Shown: positions 9,164 through 18,733 of the stretch, in pieces
How the letters are laid out: the number at the start of each line of letters is the position of its first letter
Position numbering within the stretch: position 1 is the stretch's first letter
NCBI GenBank assembly: GCA_003427395.1
Contig: BFEA01000159.1
Location: 266,234-292,648 of the forward strand
DNA: 26,415 bases
From: Chara braunii
Lineage: Eukaryota; Streptophyta; Charophyceae; Charales; Characeae
Reading direction: 5' to 3'
The notes under the pieces: model-generated
Seen by the model: only the letters and a program-made list of their open reading frames with translations
Databases searched by the model: none
What the model was told of the DNA's origin: nothing
Position numbers and translations under genes: made by a program

Positions 9164-9649
9164 ATGACTGATCTCTTGACTAGTAAACTTTCTTGGAAAG
9201 AAGGGGTAAACTGGGGGTTGGCATCTTCGAGCGATCCGACTATAGAAGCCCTACTAGAGTACTGGACTCCCTTAACTTTGAGAGAGCCTTTCCCGTGATG
9301 TCTGTACATAGTTGAGCACTATACTGTGATAGTGAATGTGGAATTAAGGGGAAAAAATTATATATTAGTGACTAGGTTTGTAGAGACCGATGACTATGAC
9401 GTAGGCTTCTACACTTGGAAGGGAAGGAGACTGTCTGGGGCGTTGTGGGGATGCCGGAATTGGGTTGAGACAATAGCTTACACCTATAAGGAGAGGCTGG
9501 GAAAAGAAGGGAAAATAGTTAACCTGGGTATAAGGGCAAGGGAATATAACGTGAACCCTATCCCGCCTATTCCGGACACTTACCTGGATGGGAGCAGCTG
9601 GGAGCCTATGATAAATATGGTACTAAAGGCTAGATGCTGGGGGAGATAG
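9164..9649 (+). pseudogene. Unrecognised polyprotein-like fossil, segment 3
   Basis: From ATG 9164 the frame reads 44 codons to TGA at 9296 and then 116 more to TAG 9647. The second part has alternating hydrophobic and charged stretches typical of a folded beta-rich domain (YILVTRFVETDDYDVGFYTW) and ends with ARCWGR. The 155 bases before it have stops in all frames. It is probably the same ancestral protein as segments 1 and 2. No known retroelement motif was found. Confidence 0.5.
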
Positions 9650-9653
9650 AGTA

Positions 9654-9833
9654 ATGAGTGGAGAAAGATCTATCTCGAATAAGGAATTAGAGGAAAGGAT
9701 GGAAAGGTTCCTTGCAGGGAATAGACCGTCTAAAGAAAGGTCTGAGCCCTCTTGCGCATCACTAAGTTCATTAGGGAGAAAAGAACCAATTCCGTACGAA
9801 GTTGAGGCATACGAGTCTATCAATAGTGACTAG
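9654..9833 (+). pseudogene. Unrecognised short ORF, segment 4
   Basis: A 59-residue frame starts at ATG 9654, four bases after the stop of segment 3, and ends at TAG 9831. It is charged and Ser/Glu-rich (ERSISNKELEERMERFLAG near the start). It may be a linker part of the ancestral polyprotein read in another phase. Confidence 0.35.
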
Positions 9834-9990
9834 GAACAGATACGCTTATATGTGATGACGTGCGGTTTCTTGGGGCAGGCGTGCGTGACGTGAGGATCTA
9901 CTTACCAATAGAAAGGAAGATCGACCTCGCTTATGGTCGATGTTGGGAAAGGGCGAGAGAGCTAGTGGAAGATGAAAGGGACGCTCGAGG
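9830..9990 (+). pseudogene. Unrecognised coding fossil running into family A copy 2, segment 5
   Basis: An open frame without its own ATG reads DVRIYLPIERKIDLAYG and a charged helix (RARELVEDERDAR) and then runs straight into the LTR-like repeat at about 9991, where the frame stays open to 10108. There is no clear untranslated region or strong polypurine tract between coding sequence and repeat. Either the end of the element was deleted, or copy 2 is a separate insertion. Confidence 0.4.
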
Positions 9991-10393
9991 ACGCCGGGCA
10001 TTTGACACAAGACTTCGGGCTTTCCAAGCGGCGACACCTGCCCATTTTGGGGATCCTTGGCACCAAGGGAAAAGGGGTCGCGGGCCTAAGGCTCGGAAAT
10101 GGGCCTAAGGCTTTGAGTTTCGGATGAGGCCTGCAGAATTTTTCCCAGGGGTCCGGTACCACTTGTGGGGGGGACCACCAAGGCCCAAATAGGCCCCGGG
10201 CAGGTTCGGAAAGAGCAGCGGTACCATGGCGCTGCAAAAGGCCCGGTTCCCGACAAAAAGGCCCCTCTCGCTGAAAACCTTTAGAGGGCCTAAACAGGCT
10301 CGAGCGCAGGTCCGGTACCGAGGCGCTGCAACTTGTCGGCAGCTCCCGGAGCACACAAGAGTTGAGGCACACTTCGAGAAGGGCCTGACAAAG

Positions 10394-10400
10394 TATAAAA
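10394..10400 (+). promoter_or_regulatory. TATA box of family A copy 2
   Basis: TATAAAA in the same context and at the same offset from the repeat edge as in copy 1 (4370). Confidence 0.45.
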
Positions 10401-10559
10401 TCCGAATTGGGCCCTGGACGGGGACACTTCTCGGATGCACGAGCGGAAGGCGCACGAAGGATGGACGGACTCCAACACACACTGGAGCGAAAGACGGCAG
10501 GTAACACGCAAGAGGCGAGGTGAAGGACGCACGCGCGCACACCCGTGCGCAGCCCCCCC

Positions 10560-10912
10560 CCCCGCGCACCAAGATGCACGTACGCACGGGCGCACAGCCA
10601 CGCGCGATCACCCCGTGCACCAGGGAACACGTGCGCACAGGCGTGCAACCACGCGCAACGTGCACCAGGACGCGCACAACCCCCCTCGTGCACAAGAGCA
10701 TAGGGACGCACGACGCGCAGCCGCGCCCGAACCCTTCTCGCGCATCAGAGCGCATGGGGGCACGACGCACAGCCGCACGCAACCCCCCTCACGCACCAGA
10801 GCGCACAGGCACACGACGCACAGCCCCGCGCGAACCCCTCTAGCGCACCATAGCGCACGTGCGCACCACGTGCAACCGCGCGTAACCCCCCTCGCGCACC
10901 AGAGTGCACGGT
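10560..10912 (+). repeat. GC-rich 51/52-bp minisatellite, second array
   Basis: Core positions 10694, 10746, 10797, 10849 and 10900 again alternate 52, 51, 52, 51. The dimer organisation therefore predates the duplication of the repeat. The array is shorter than in copy 1 because the repeat is truncated. The left part (10560-10690) is irregular. Confidence 0.85.
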
Positions 10913-11576
10913 GTCGCACTTTTCCAGTCGGGCGTCTTCGGGCGACCGGAAAGCCAACAGGCTGTCACGTAGGATTTTGTATGTGATTGCAATAAATAAA
11001 ATAAATTAAATAATCCAAATCGCTTCCTGTTGTGTGCGTCCGGCTTCGAGCGAGACCCTTCAATTGCGGTCTTCACCGGTCCCCGGTCTTAGAAATCTTT
11101 TATTTTGATTCCGAACCGCAGAGAACTATGCAAATAATAATCATAAAATTATGAGGTGCTATGCCTATATCAATTATGTCAATTTGATTTTGAGAACTGT
11201 GACAAAACATCCACGAAGGCAATCATCGAGCAAGAATAATGCAGAAAATAAGACTGACTGACTCGAGCAAAGAACGGCAGGCTATGTGCCACCATAACTT
11301 CAGTATGCACTATCGAGGAAGCAAGGAGGGTTGTTAGCTGCCACCAGTGAGTGTTCTGTCTCTGAACGAGGATAGCTCACCCGCCTGGACGCTCAGCGAA
11401 CAGTCATCGGAGATCATTTAATCAGCAGTCTATTATCAACAATCAGTTATTGGCAATCAATCTCCATCAATCAGTTTTCCTGTGGTCAGTTTGACAACCA
11501 GTTCTCTGGGACCATTTGGTCAGTTTGCACTGGCAAGAGTACTCATGAGCACAGTTCAGTCTACTCCGGTCAGTGA
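10913..11576. other. No gene recognised; AT-richer segment
   Basis: Base composition changes sharply from the GC-rich array. AATAAA-type signals (AATAAATAAAATAAATTAAATAA near 10990) and CAATCAGT-type short repeats (11400-11500) are present, but no supported gene. Confidence 0.4.
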
Positions 11577-12354
11577 GTCAGTGCTGCCAGCCTCAACAGG
11601 ATTTCATGCAAAGAGGCATTTCATTATCGGTATGTTAGTGTCATTGGTTTCAGGCAGGGAGATCTGTCAATCTTCATTGTCCAGACCAGTTTTGCTGATG
11701 GCACCATCCACGATCTGAGGCCTTACTTGAAGAAGGGCTTTTGATCTAGTCTGGATCTTAGTCACTCAGTACCTTGAGCAGAGAGAGAGGGAGCTCGATG
11801 AGAGTGGCACTACGTTGATTCGTAGCTCTAGGCCAATGCTTTATACTGATTACCCTAGGCCTCCAGTCCCTTCACTTCTCACTGATGGCACGAGTTGGCT
11901 GGATGTGATTGGATTGACAAAGAGGTACATCTCTCCGGCGGTGATCTATATTGAGGCATTAACTGAGCCTATCGAGTATCCCTACCTCAGACGAGAAGTC
12001 TTTTCAATGGACGGACTGCCTACTTTGTGGGAGGAGTTTTGCTCCATGGTTAACTATCGTGTCATGTGCCTCAGATGGTCATGCTCAGAGCTAGCCGGCT
12101 ACAGGTGGCATTTCGTCACGAAGCCTCAGTCTATCATGTAGGTAGTATGTGTATTTGATTCTCGTATGATCCATCACGAGAATAAGCGCATGTTCCATCA
12201 TCACTGTGACAATAGTCTGCTGATTGTATTCCTCAACAACGCTCTCTCTCCAAGTTTTCGCAGTGCTCTGATGCAGCGAGCAGGAGACCCTAACTGTATC
12301 ACTGCTCCCCATTATCCTCGCCAAATCCTCGCTACATCAGCTCACCCGACCTGA
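11577..12354 (+). pseudogene. Unrecognised coding fossil, frameshifted with one nonsense codon
   Basis: A plus-strand frame open from 11577 ends at TGA 11742. In the neighbouring frame, protein-like sequence continues from about 11740 to TAG at 12139, then in the same frame to TGA at 12352. The switch lies at a run of four T, which suggests a single-base indel. The sequence has well-mixed composition (YVSVIGFRQGDLSIFIVQTS; REVFSMDGLPTLWEEFCSMV; NNALSPSFRSALMQRAGD), so it was very probably coding. Total length is about 255 codons. I recognise no family; a retroelement protein is likely from the setting, but no polymerase or integrase motif is seen. Confidence 0.5.
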
Positions 12355-13061
12355 GACAGGTGACCTTTGGGTAGTCCAGACATGAAAAGGGGCTATTGGG
12401 TAGAGTGACGTTTAAAACAATCATTTCAGATTGCTATCTCTCGTCGTTGTTCCTGGTTGCTGTTCTCCGGCTGCCGTTCATCTGCTGTTTTGAAAACCGA
12501 CGGGTTACTATTCTAAAAAAAAAACTAGCTGCTTGCTGATCTGGAATCCAGCTGCCTGATGTTCTGGAAACCAGCTGCTTGCTGCTCTGGAAACTGATTC
12601 TAAGTGGCTATTCTCTGAAAGCTATTTCCCGTATGTTGTTTCTCGAATGTTGTTTCTAAATGCTGAGCCTGAAAGTTGAGTATGGATTTTTATTAAATGT
12701 TGATCGATTTGCTAATTGATTACCGATTATCCTGTGAAGACTGTTTACTTGCTGATGAAACCTGCTATGGTTCGGGTTGACCATTGTTTGCTAGAATAGA
12801 CGACAATTGTGGCTGTGTGAACAGACTATTAGTTGCTATCTTGTGCGCTGTCCGGAATAGTCGTTCGAAGTTTACCTGAAAGATGTCTGAAAGTTAACTG
12901 TATGTGGCTCGGTCATCAATAATGGCGCCGTGCACTTCACGTCGGGATCACCGTCAAGTGCTGATCAACATCAACAATACTATACACCAGTGCCAAACTT
13001 TGTTGTGTGAGTTCTCTCGCTTGTCTGAATATTGATCAAATAACTGACTGAATCAGAATTA
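12355..13061. other. No gene recognised; degenerate repeats
   Basis: A purine-rich GAAAAGGGGC at about 12385 soon after the fossil stop could be a polypurine tract. The rest carries short CTGAAA/CTGGAAA-type repeats, including the 23-bp array listed separately. Confidence 0.3.
12527..12595 (+). repeat. 23-bp tandem repeat, three units
   Basis: Units at 12527, 12550 and 12573 share AGCTGCTTGCTG-TCTGGAA with few changes. Confidence 0.8.
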
Positions 13062-13276
13062 AGTAGTGACTGAGTAGTGATCAAGTAGTAACCGAATAGT
13101 GACCGAGTAGCGACCGAGTAGTGATTGAGTAGTGACCGAGTAGTAACCGAATGCTGACTGAGTAGTGACCGAGTAGTAACCAAATAGTGACAAAGTAGTG
13201 ACCGAGTAGTGACTGAGTAGTGACCGAGTAGTAACCGAATAGTGACTTAGTTGTAACCGAGTAGTGACTGAGTAGC
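13062..13276 (+). repeat. 11-bp tandem array
   Basis: About nineteen units of the form AGTGACCGAGT with variants AGTAACCGAAT and AGTGACTGAGT. Three units make 33 bases, so minus-strand frames show an 11-residue periodic peptide. These open frames are a by-product of the repeat. Confidence 0.9.
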
Positions 13277-13523
13277 GGTTGAACACTATTATGTACACTG
13301 TTCCGAGCTCTGAATTCAGCACCGAGCACCGCTCTGAGCACTATACTGAGTTCAGAGTACTGATTGCTGGCCTGAGTACAGTTTGAGTATTCGTCTGAGA
13401 AATGCCAAAGTACGTCTCCGAATCGTGATTCACCTTATCAACGTGCTGCAAAAGGGAACGTGTAATTTTATGTCAATTGAAGTTGATAGAGTTTCGTGTG
13501 TGGTGATTAGAGTATTACAGGGT

Positions 13524-13769
13524 TCATACGAGCCTTGCCCTGGCCTGTTCTACCGTCTCTAGAGAGGAACTACCACTGTGAATCATGTCGTTGCCTCCGT
13601 AGAAGTAGATCACATATTCAATATACTTTTCATCCTTCACCCTCCGAACCGCGTACTCACGTGGGATTATCCTATGTAACCTCATGTCCTGATATGCTCT
13701 TTCCTCCCATTCTTCTCCTTTTTCTCTGTTCAGTTCACTTTTCACCACCAGAACTTCGCTCCCCTTCAT
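13524..13769 (-). CDS. Small unrecognised ORF
   Basis: The frame encodes 81 residues from an ATG at 13769. It is rich in charged residues with a Tyr-rich stretch (KYIEYVIYFYGGNDMIHSG) and no stop-poor composition that would explain it. No domain is recognised. If the candidate LTR end at 14371-14440 is real, this ORF lies in the internal region of that minus-strand element. No start context or promoter evidence is available. Confidence 0.3.
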   Translation of the reverse strand: MKGSEVLVVKSELNREKGEEWEERAYQDMRLHRIIPREYAVRRVKDEKYIEYVIYFYGGNDMIHSGSSSLETVEQARARLV

Positions 13770-13866
13770 GACTTCTGAAGAGACTGTGTCGTGAGATTAC
13801 CAGGCGGGTCTCATCAGCCAGAGTAAAAAGAAAGATGAAAATGTAGAAACTCTCCTCACTAGTACT

Positions 13867-13868
<2 letters not shown>

Positions 13869-13932
<64 letters not shown>
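13869..13932. repeat. (TA)n microsatellite
   Basis: A perfect TA dinucleotide tract of about 64 bases. Confidence 0.98.
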
Positions 13933-13933
<1 letters not shown>

Positions 13934-14370
13934 GTGTCACGTCGTCTTATTGGGTCACAAAAACATGGCTGAATATTGTAGATAGCTTCCTAACTTCAGA
14001 GTTCTTTCTCAGCGAGTTCAACTAGCGTCGATCGCCAAAATATTAGTGTCCCCTCCTCTAGAATAATCGCCTCGATGTCAGAGTTTCCCCTTTTGTCATG
14101 AGTGGGATAGGGCTAGCGGGTGCTGCTCACAATGGAAACTTCATGGTGGTGCTCATTCCGACACTACTCATTGCACACTGAATTCATGCTTCGTACTGAC
14201 CTGCACAGAGCATTTTAGCAATCCCCCTCTTAATTTTTCCTTTCAGCTTCTGGTATGAGAGACTCATCCGGAGTAAGTACACTCCTCAGGCTTAAATTGC
14301 TGACCCACGGGGGTTGAAAGTTGTATACTCACACGTGGGAACACTCATACTATTCTGAGCCCTCACACCC

Positions 14371-14440
14371 AATTGTTAGATCAAACTATAAGTAAAACTG
14401 AGTGTCGACTCTTGCTAAAATCATTCTTTATTCATCACAA
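14371..14440 (-). mobile_element. Candidate LTR 3' end on minus strand
   Basis: On the minus strand, AATAAAG (about 14429) is followed about 55 bases later by GATCTAACA and then ATTGGGTGTGAGGGC. This resembles the common plant layout of an LTR ending in CTAACA followed by TTGGTATCAGAGC, but the primer-site part is diverged with an extra base. No second LTR was found. Confidence 0.25.
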
Positions 14441-15528
14441 GAGGGTCACTGACAACCAGAGAAGAGTTAACATTGGTCTCTGTGAAATCCAACTACACTT
14501 TAGGTTACTTGCTTGCTTACTGAGAGCCATGTAGGTTTAAACTGAGCTGCTCCGCTCAATTTCCTCTTCCCACTCAGTGTGAACTCTCAAAAAGGCTAAA
14601 CTAATCCCCATCAAATAGGTACTTGACAAGAAGGTAAGCAACCTTCTTTACGATTGACTGTCGCCTGCTCATCAATCATGGGATATGTGTCTTGCTAAAC
14701 CCAAATGCACTTGATAACCATCAAAAGAAAAAAAAGAAGGAACTCAACCACACCGATCCAACTGCCAAAAAGCAGTTTCTTCGACTATGGAATCACAAAA
14801 CAAAGCCACAATTTCCAGTTCACTCGCTCTTACAATATTGCACGGAAGAAATAATGCACGATCAAAGCGTAGGACAGAAGGGCACCAGTTCAACACTCAC
14901 TGGTGAAAAGGGTCATCCATATGAGACCAGAATCTTGACCAGCGAGATTCTCGATAGTGGCTCGTACCATTGACACAGCATCATTAAGGAAACCCCATTG
15001 CTTTCAAAGATGATCTTTCCCTTTTTTCTCAATCAGGGGTCAAGGCATAAAACACAGCCAAAAGAAATCCTTACTACAACCCCCTTTTAACATACAAGCT
15101 TACTCACACGTTCCACTCACATGCATCGAGGAAGAAGAGTAGGTGCCTGGTGTTGAGCGCCCTCTCTTAACCCGTGAGCGACACAATCAAGCGGCTGGGC
15201 AACTGTCTTGGCACTCATCAGACCTTCTTCGAAAGTTTTCCACGATAATCGCCTCAGAAAGACGTTTCCCTGAGGGTTATCTTGACAGCTCACAGAAATG
15301 GTAATACACCCCACGCCTCGTTGTCCAAGAGGCAAGCTACATTGACCTCTCCATCTCCTCTCACAACCTTACTGTCTGTCTCACGCCACTTACACTCGTA
15401 CGCCTTTCGTTACGGCCGTTTCTCAGACTTCGTCACGTACTACAGTCCAGTTAACGTCAACATCTCACACTCGTACGTTCAGCTCTTGTCCTTCCGTGTT
15501 GACCTGTTGCGCGTTCCCCCCCCCCCCC
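14441..15528. other. No gene recognised
   Basis: Mixed sequence with a poly-A tract near 14726 and a 13-base C run (15516-15528) that borders the assembly gap. Short open frames show no coding character. Confidence 0.45.
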
Positions 15529-16283
15529 NNNNNNNNNNNNNNNNNNNNNNNNNNNNNNNNNNNNNNNNNNNNNNNNNNNNNNNNNNNNNNNNNNNNNNNN
15601 NNNNNNNNNNNNNNNNNNNNNNNNNNNNNNNNNNNNNNNNNNNNNNNNNNNNNNNNNNNNNNNNNNNNNNNNNNNNNNNNNNNNNNNNNNNNNNNNNNNN
15701 NNNNNNNNNNNNNNNNNNNNNNNNNNNNNNNNNNNNNNNNNNNNNNNNNNNNNNNNNNNNNNNNNNNNNNNNNNNNNNNNNNNNNNNNNNNNNNNNNNNN
15801 NNNNNNNNNNNNNNNNNNNNNNNNNNNNNNNNNNNNNNNNNNNNNNNNNNNNNNNNNNNNNNNNNNNNNNNNNNNNNNNNNNNNNNNNNNNNNNNNNNNN
15901 NNNNNNNNNNNNNNNNNNNNNNNNNNNNNNNNNNNNNNNNNNNNNNNNNNNNNNNNNNNNNNNNNNNNNNNNNNNNNNNNNNNNNNNNNNNNNNNNNNNN
16001 NNNNNNNNNNNNNNNNNNNNNNNNNNNNNNNNNNNNNNNNNNNNNNNNNNNNNNNNNNNNNNNNNNNNNNNNNNNNNNNNNNNNNNNNNNNNNNNNNNNN
16101 NNNNNNNNNNNNNNNNNNNNNNNNNNNNNNNNNNNNNNNNNNNNNNNNNNNNNNNNNNNNNNNNNNNNNNNNNNNNNNNNNNNNNNNNNNNNNNNNNNNN
16201 NNNNNNNNNNNNNNNNNNNNNNNNNNNNNNNNNNNNNNNNNNNNNNNNNNNNNNNNNNNNNNNNNNNNNNNNNNNNNNNNNNN
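15529..16283. other. Assembly gap
   Basis: A run of 755 N bases. Open frames that cross it are meaningless. Confidence 0.99.
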
Positions 16284-16639
16284 GGGTAGCCGAGAACTTA
16301 ATCTCCAGGCGCTCGCGGTGAGATAGCCCCTCACAGGCCTCGAAGATCCTCCCTCTCTCTCGTCTCAGGCCCGCAGCACTAGTGCAAAGGAAACACTCTG
16401 CGACAGAAAGTACTATGCAACTAGTATGCGTACGGCTAAACTCTCCTCCCCCTTCTTTTTTTTATAGGCCGTAACCTTGATTACTAAAGGAAGAGACCAG
16501 CTCTAGTCCTTTCAGGATTTCCTTCATATTAACANTTTTAATATTTCCAAAATGAAAAACAAGGCAAAACTAAGTAATTCGAAAACGAAAATTCAACGGT
16601 CGAACCACGGTCCGAAACCACTATGAGGCACCAGAGTCA
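16284..16639. other. No gene recognised
   Basis: Sequence between the gap and family B copy 2, probably more of the same LTR-like repeat, but no match to copy 1 could be followed by eye. Confidence 0.35.
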
Positions 16640-17830
16640 CTAATCATTACGACGGGACGGCGACCCAATCCGGTATCCCATAATGAAATACTGACAAGCA
16701 TTTTCCTTCCCTCGAAACACAAGCGTTATCCTATGCCTGGCGGGTACCCGTGTCCGATGGCAAGGAGGGGGCTTATGACCCTCCGTGAAGGGGGTNATAA
16801 NCCTCCTACCAATGCGGCCGCGGGTCGCCCTCCTTTTGAGGTCCTGCCGCGCGATGTCAATTCGAAACGCACCCACTGACTGTATACGTGGGATCAGCCT
16901 ACTTAGACCACAAAAAGATGGTTCAAAATCCGAACCGTTGGCTTCCCGCGAAAGGACAAGCCAAAGGGTAGAAAATCAGATTTAGAAAACAAAATAATAA
17001 TAATAAAATAAGATAACAATAATAACTACAGGGAAAGGAAAAGAAAGGAAAGGGTAGCATCACAAAATCTCTCTGTGCACCAGCCTTGCCTGGACCACGC
17101 CCCGCGCTCACACACGGATCTGGGGTTCCCTTCCTTTCTTTTCCCATTTTCCTTCCTTTCTAGTTCTCATTGTATCTGCCTCTTAGCCTGGCCACCGGGG
17201 TCCGCACGATTCAGGGAAACAGGTCCAGTAGGCAATTTTACGAGGATTCGATAAGACCTAGACCATGAGATGACAGTTGTGGTCCGAGACCTGAATCGGC
17301 GGCCTTCCCTATGATGTGACAGATCAACCAGATGGGAATCGGCAATTCAAAATTTTGGAAAAGAAATCATAGCATCGCAGTGACCGGAGGCCACAGGATT
17401 TTCCCCATACTAAAGCGGGTTTAGATTTTTAGCGTTTTATTTTCTTTTCCTCTTTCCTTTTTCTGACAACGACTTTCAGTCTCACGTATCCTACCCATAA
17501 CTTAGTAGAGGCGCTCGGTGCGCACTTGAAAAGATCGGGCCAACCCTCTCACCTCCGCGTCCCAGGGCGAACCCAGCGGCTCCCACGACCACAGGCCGGT
17601 TGTGCTCTGTTGTACAGCAGGGCCCCGAGTCTGCGTGGACCAATGGAAGTCCTGTGGCGCACCCCTCTTGCTGAGGGCTACGCCACCGGGGCCTGTCCAC
17701 GCCGAGATACAATCCATGTACCAGAGCAGGAAACTGGTACTATGCATAGATTCGGTTCACAGGAGGGCCGAGACACCGTGCCCTCCGACATAATACCAAA
17801 CCCCCACCCAGCGTCCCCACTGGGTTGAAA
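16640..17830 (+). mobile_element. LTR-like repeat family B, copy 2, with leader
   Basis: This stretch is the inverted counterpart of 935-1890 with blocks in matching order: the hairpin at 16764-16807, the AAT microsatellite near 17000, the CTAAAGCGGGTTTAGATTT block near 17412, and the GTTGTACAGCAGGGCCC segment near 17610. A primer-site-like TGTACCAGAGC lies at 17717-17727, and homology continues into GAGGGCCGAGACACCGTGCCC at about 17763. It therefore reads as a 5' LTR plus leader on the plus strand, pointing towards the Gag-like ORF at 18251. Confidence 0.6.
17717..17727 (+). other. Primer-binding-site-like sequence (initiator tRNA-Met type, diverged)
   Basis: TGTACCAGAGC compares with TGGTATCAGAGC with one base missing and one transition. 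It is preceded by ACAATCCA, a plausible LTR end in CA, and aligns with the better-preserved site of copy 1 (1023-1034). Confidence 0.4.
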
Positions 17831-17869
17831 CGAGAAATTTCAATATAAAACAGAGCAACCTAATACTGC

Positions 17870-18250
17870 TCTCGCTCGTTTCCGTTGCGACTTGAGGCGA
17901 TTTCCACGCTACCTTTTTGCGCCAGCAGATTTTTCACCTTCCTCATAGCGCTCGTACTTTTCTGAGCACTTCTTCCTTCTTTGCGCTCACCCTTTTTCTC
18001 TGCGTTCGTCTTCTCTCCAAGTGTTCGTCCCCTCTCTTCGCGCTGGCCATCTCTCTTTGTGCTAGGTCTCTTTCTCTGCGCTGACCTCTTCTCTTAGCGT
18101 TTGCGTTCTTCTTTTTGGCGCTAAACTTTCTTTTCTCANCTCGTTTTCTTCGCTCTTAGTGTGCATCTCACTCACTCCTTTTTCACTACAACTTTTTGCA
18201 CTATTTCCCTGTTTCCTGTCCCTATCTTAATTGTTCTCTCACCTTTCNTC
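17870..18250 (+). other. Pyrimidine-rich leader with degenerate repeats
   Basis: The plus strand is strongly C/T-biased, with repeated TTTGCGCT, CTGCGCTGACC and TTCGCGCTGGCC motifs about every 20-30 bases. It ends directly before the ATG at 18251. It fits an untranslated retrotransposon leader. Confidence 0.4.
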
Positions 18251-18733
18251 ATGCCTGAAGCACGTCGTGGACAGGGTAGAGGAAGGGGAGGAAGAGGAGG
18301 GAAGGCTAAAGAGGAGTCACCGGCCAGGGCACGACGAGATTATAGTTACGAGGAAGAGGAAGAGGAGGAGGAAGAGGAGGAGCCACGAGACTACGGCCGC
18401 CCAAGGCCATACCCCCCCTACTCGCCAGCAGGGTGGTACGAGAGGACTCCATCTCCAGATAGGATAGAGTTCCTCCGAAAAAAAATTGACGCGCGCTACA
18501 GCGCACCTAGCGCCTCTTCACCTCCTTACATCCCTAGAGCTCCTTCCACTCCTGCCGTAAGCAAGGCCACAGTGCCAGCTCCACCTCCTTCTGTCCCCTG
18601 TGCCGTCACATCACCTCATCATCCCAGTCACTGCGTTCTCCTCAGCATCTTCCTTCTTCTTTTTCTCTTCCAACTCGAGCTCATGGCTGTCTTTTATGTC
18701 TTATATAAGCATCATTTCTTTACAGCCTTTTGA
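18251..18733 (+). CDS. Gag-like N-terminal ORF, RGG and poly-Glu rich (probably partial)
   Basis: The ATG at 18251 follows the pyrimidine-rich leader. The 160-residue product starts with an Arg/Gly-rich basic segment (MPEARRGQGRGRGGRGG), then an uninterrupted Glu run, then a Pro/Tyr-rich stretch with RTPSPDRIEFLRKKIDARY and Ser/Pro-rich sequence. Basic, low-complexity starts of this kind are common in Gag proteins of Ty3/gypsy elements, and the position after LTR-like repeat, primer-like site and leader supports that. The last 40 residues (a very hydrophobic LLLFLFQL stretch) look like read-through into non-coding or frameshifted sequence. No capsid or zinc knuckle is visible. An RNA-binding host protein fragment is an alternative. 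Confidence 0.4.
   Translation: MPEARRGQGRGRGGRGGKAKEESPARARRDYSYEEEEEEEEEEEPRDYGRPRPYPPYSPAGWYERTPSPDRIEFLRKKIDARYSAPSASSPPYIPRAPSTPAVSKATVPAPPPSVPCAVTSPHHPSHCVLLSIFLLLFLFQLELMAVFYVLYKHHFFTAF

Larger units (their letters stand above)
9991..10912 (+). mobile_element. LTR-like repeat family A, copy 2 (truncated)
   Basis: A direct repeat of 3972-4640 followed by the GC-rich minisatellite. The match begins at GGACGCCGGGCATTTGACAC and ends abruptly near 10912 inside a minisatellite unit, where unrelated AT-richer sequence starts. It lacks the later parts of copy 1 (29-bp array and fossils). It may be the remnant of the 3' LTR paired with copy 1. Confidence 0.7.

Noticed and set aside
9962-10919. 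Long minus-strand and plus-strand open frames in the second minisatellite copy
   Set aside because: Same cause as at 4133-5423; no domain and no codon character.
2294-12936. Shared 16-mer AATGG(T/C)GCCGTGCACT at 2294 and 12921, first bases like a tRNA-Asp primer site
   Set aside because: The match to the primer site stops after about nine bases and there is no LTR end before it. A single short shared word is not enough.
13059-13341. Minus-strand ORFs with SVTTRSLL-type repeats
   Set aside because: A by-product of the 11-bp tandem array.
14692-14973. 93-codon plus-strand ORF with a Lys run
   Set aside because: The Lys run comes from a poly-A tract and the rest shows no domain or coding pattern.
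15282-16334. Large open frames of about 280-335 codons
   Set aside because: They consist mostly of the N gap.
16640-16876. 78-codon minus-strand ORF in family B copy 2
   Set aside because: It contains N codons. Although a short EGHKPPPCH-like stretch is shared with copy 1, this is explained by conservation of the hairpin DNA.
18699-18720. TATATAAG followed by TTTCTTTACAG, like a promoter or splice acceptor
   Set aside because: No supported transcript or downstream coding exon. Short motifs of this kind are expected by chance.
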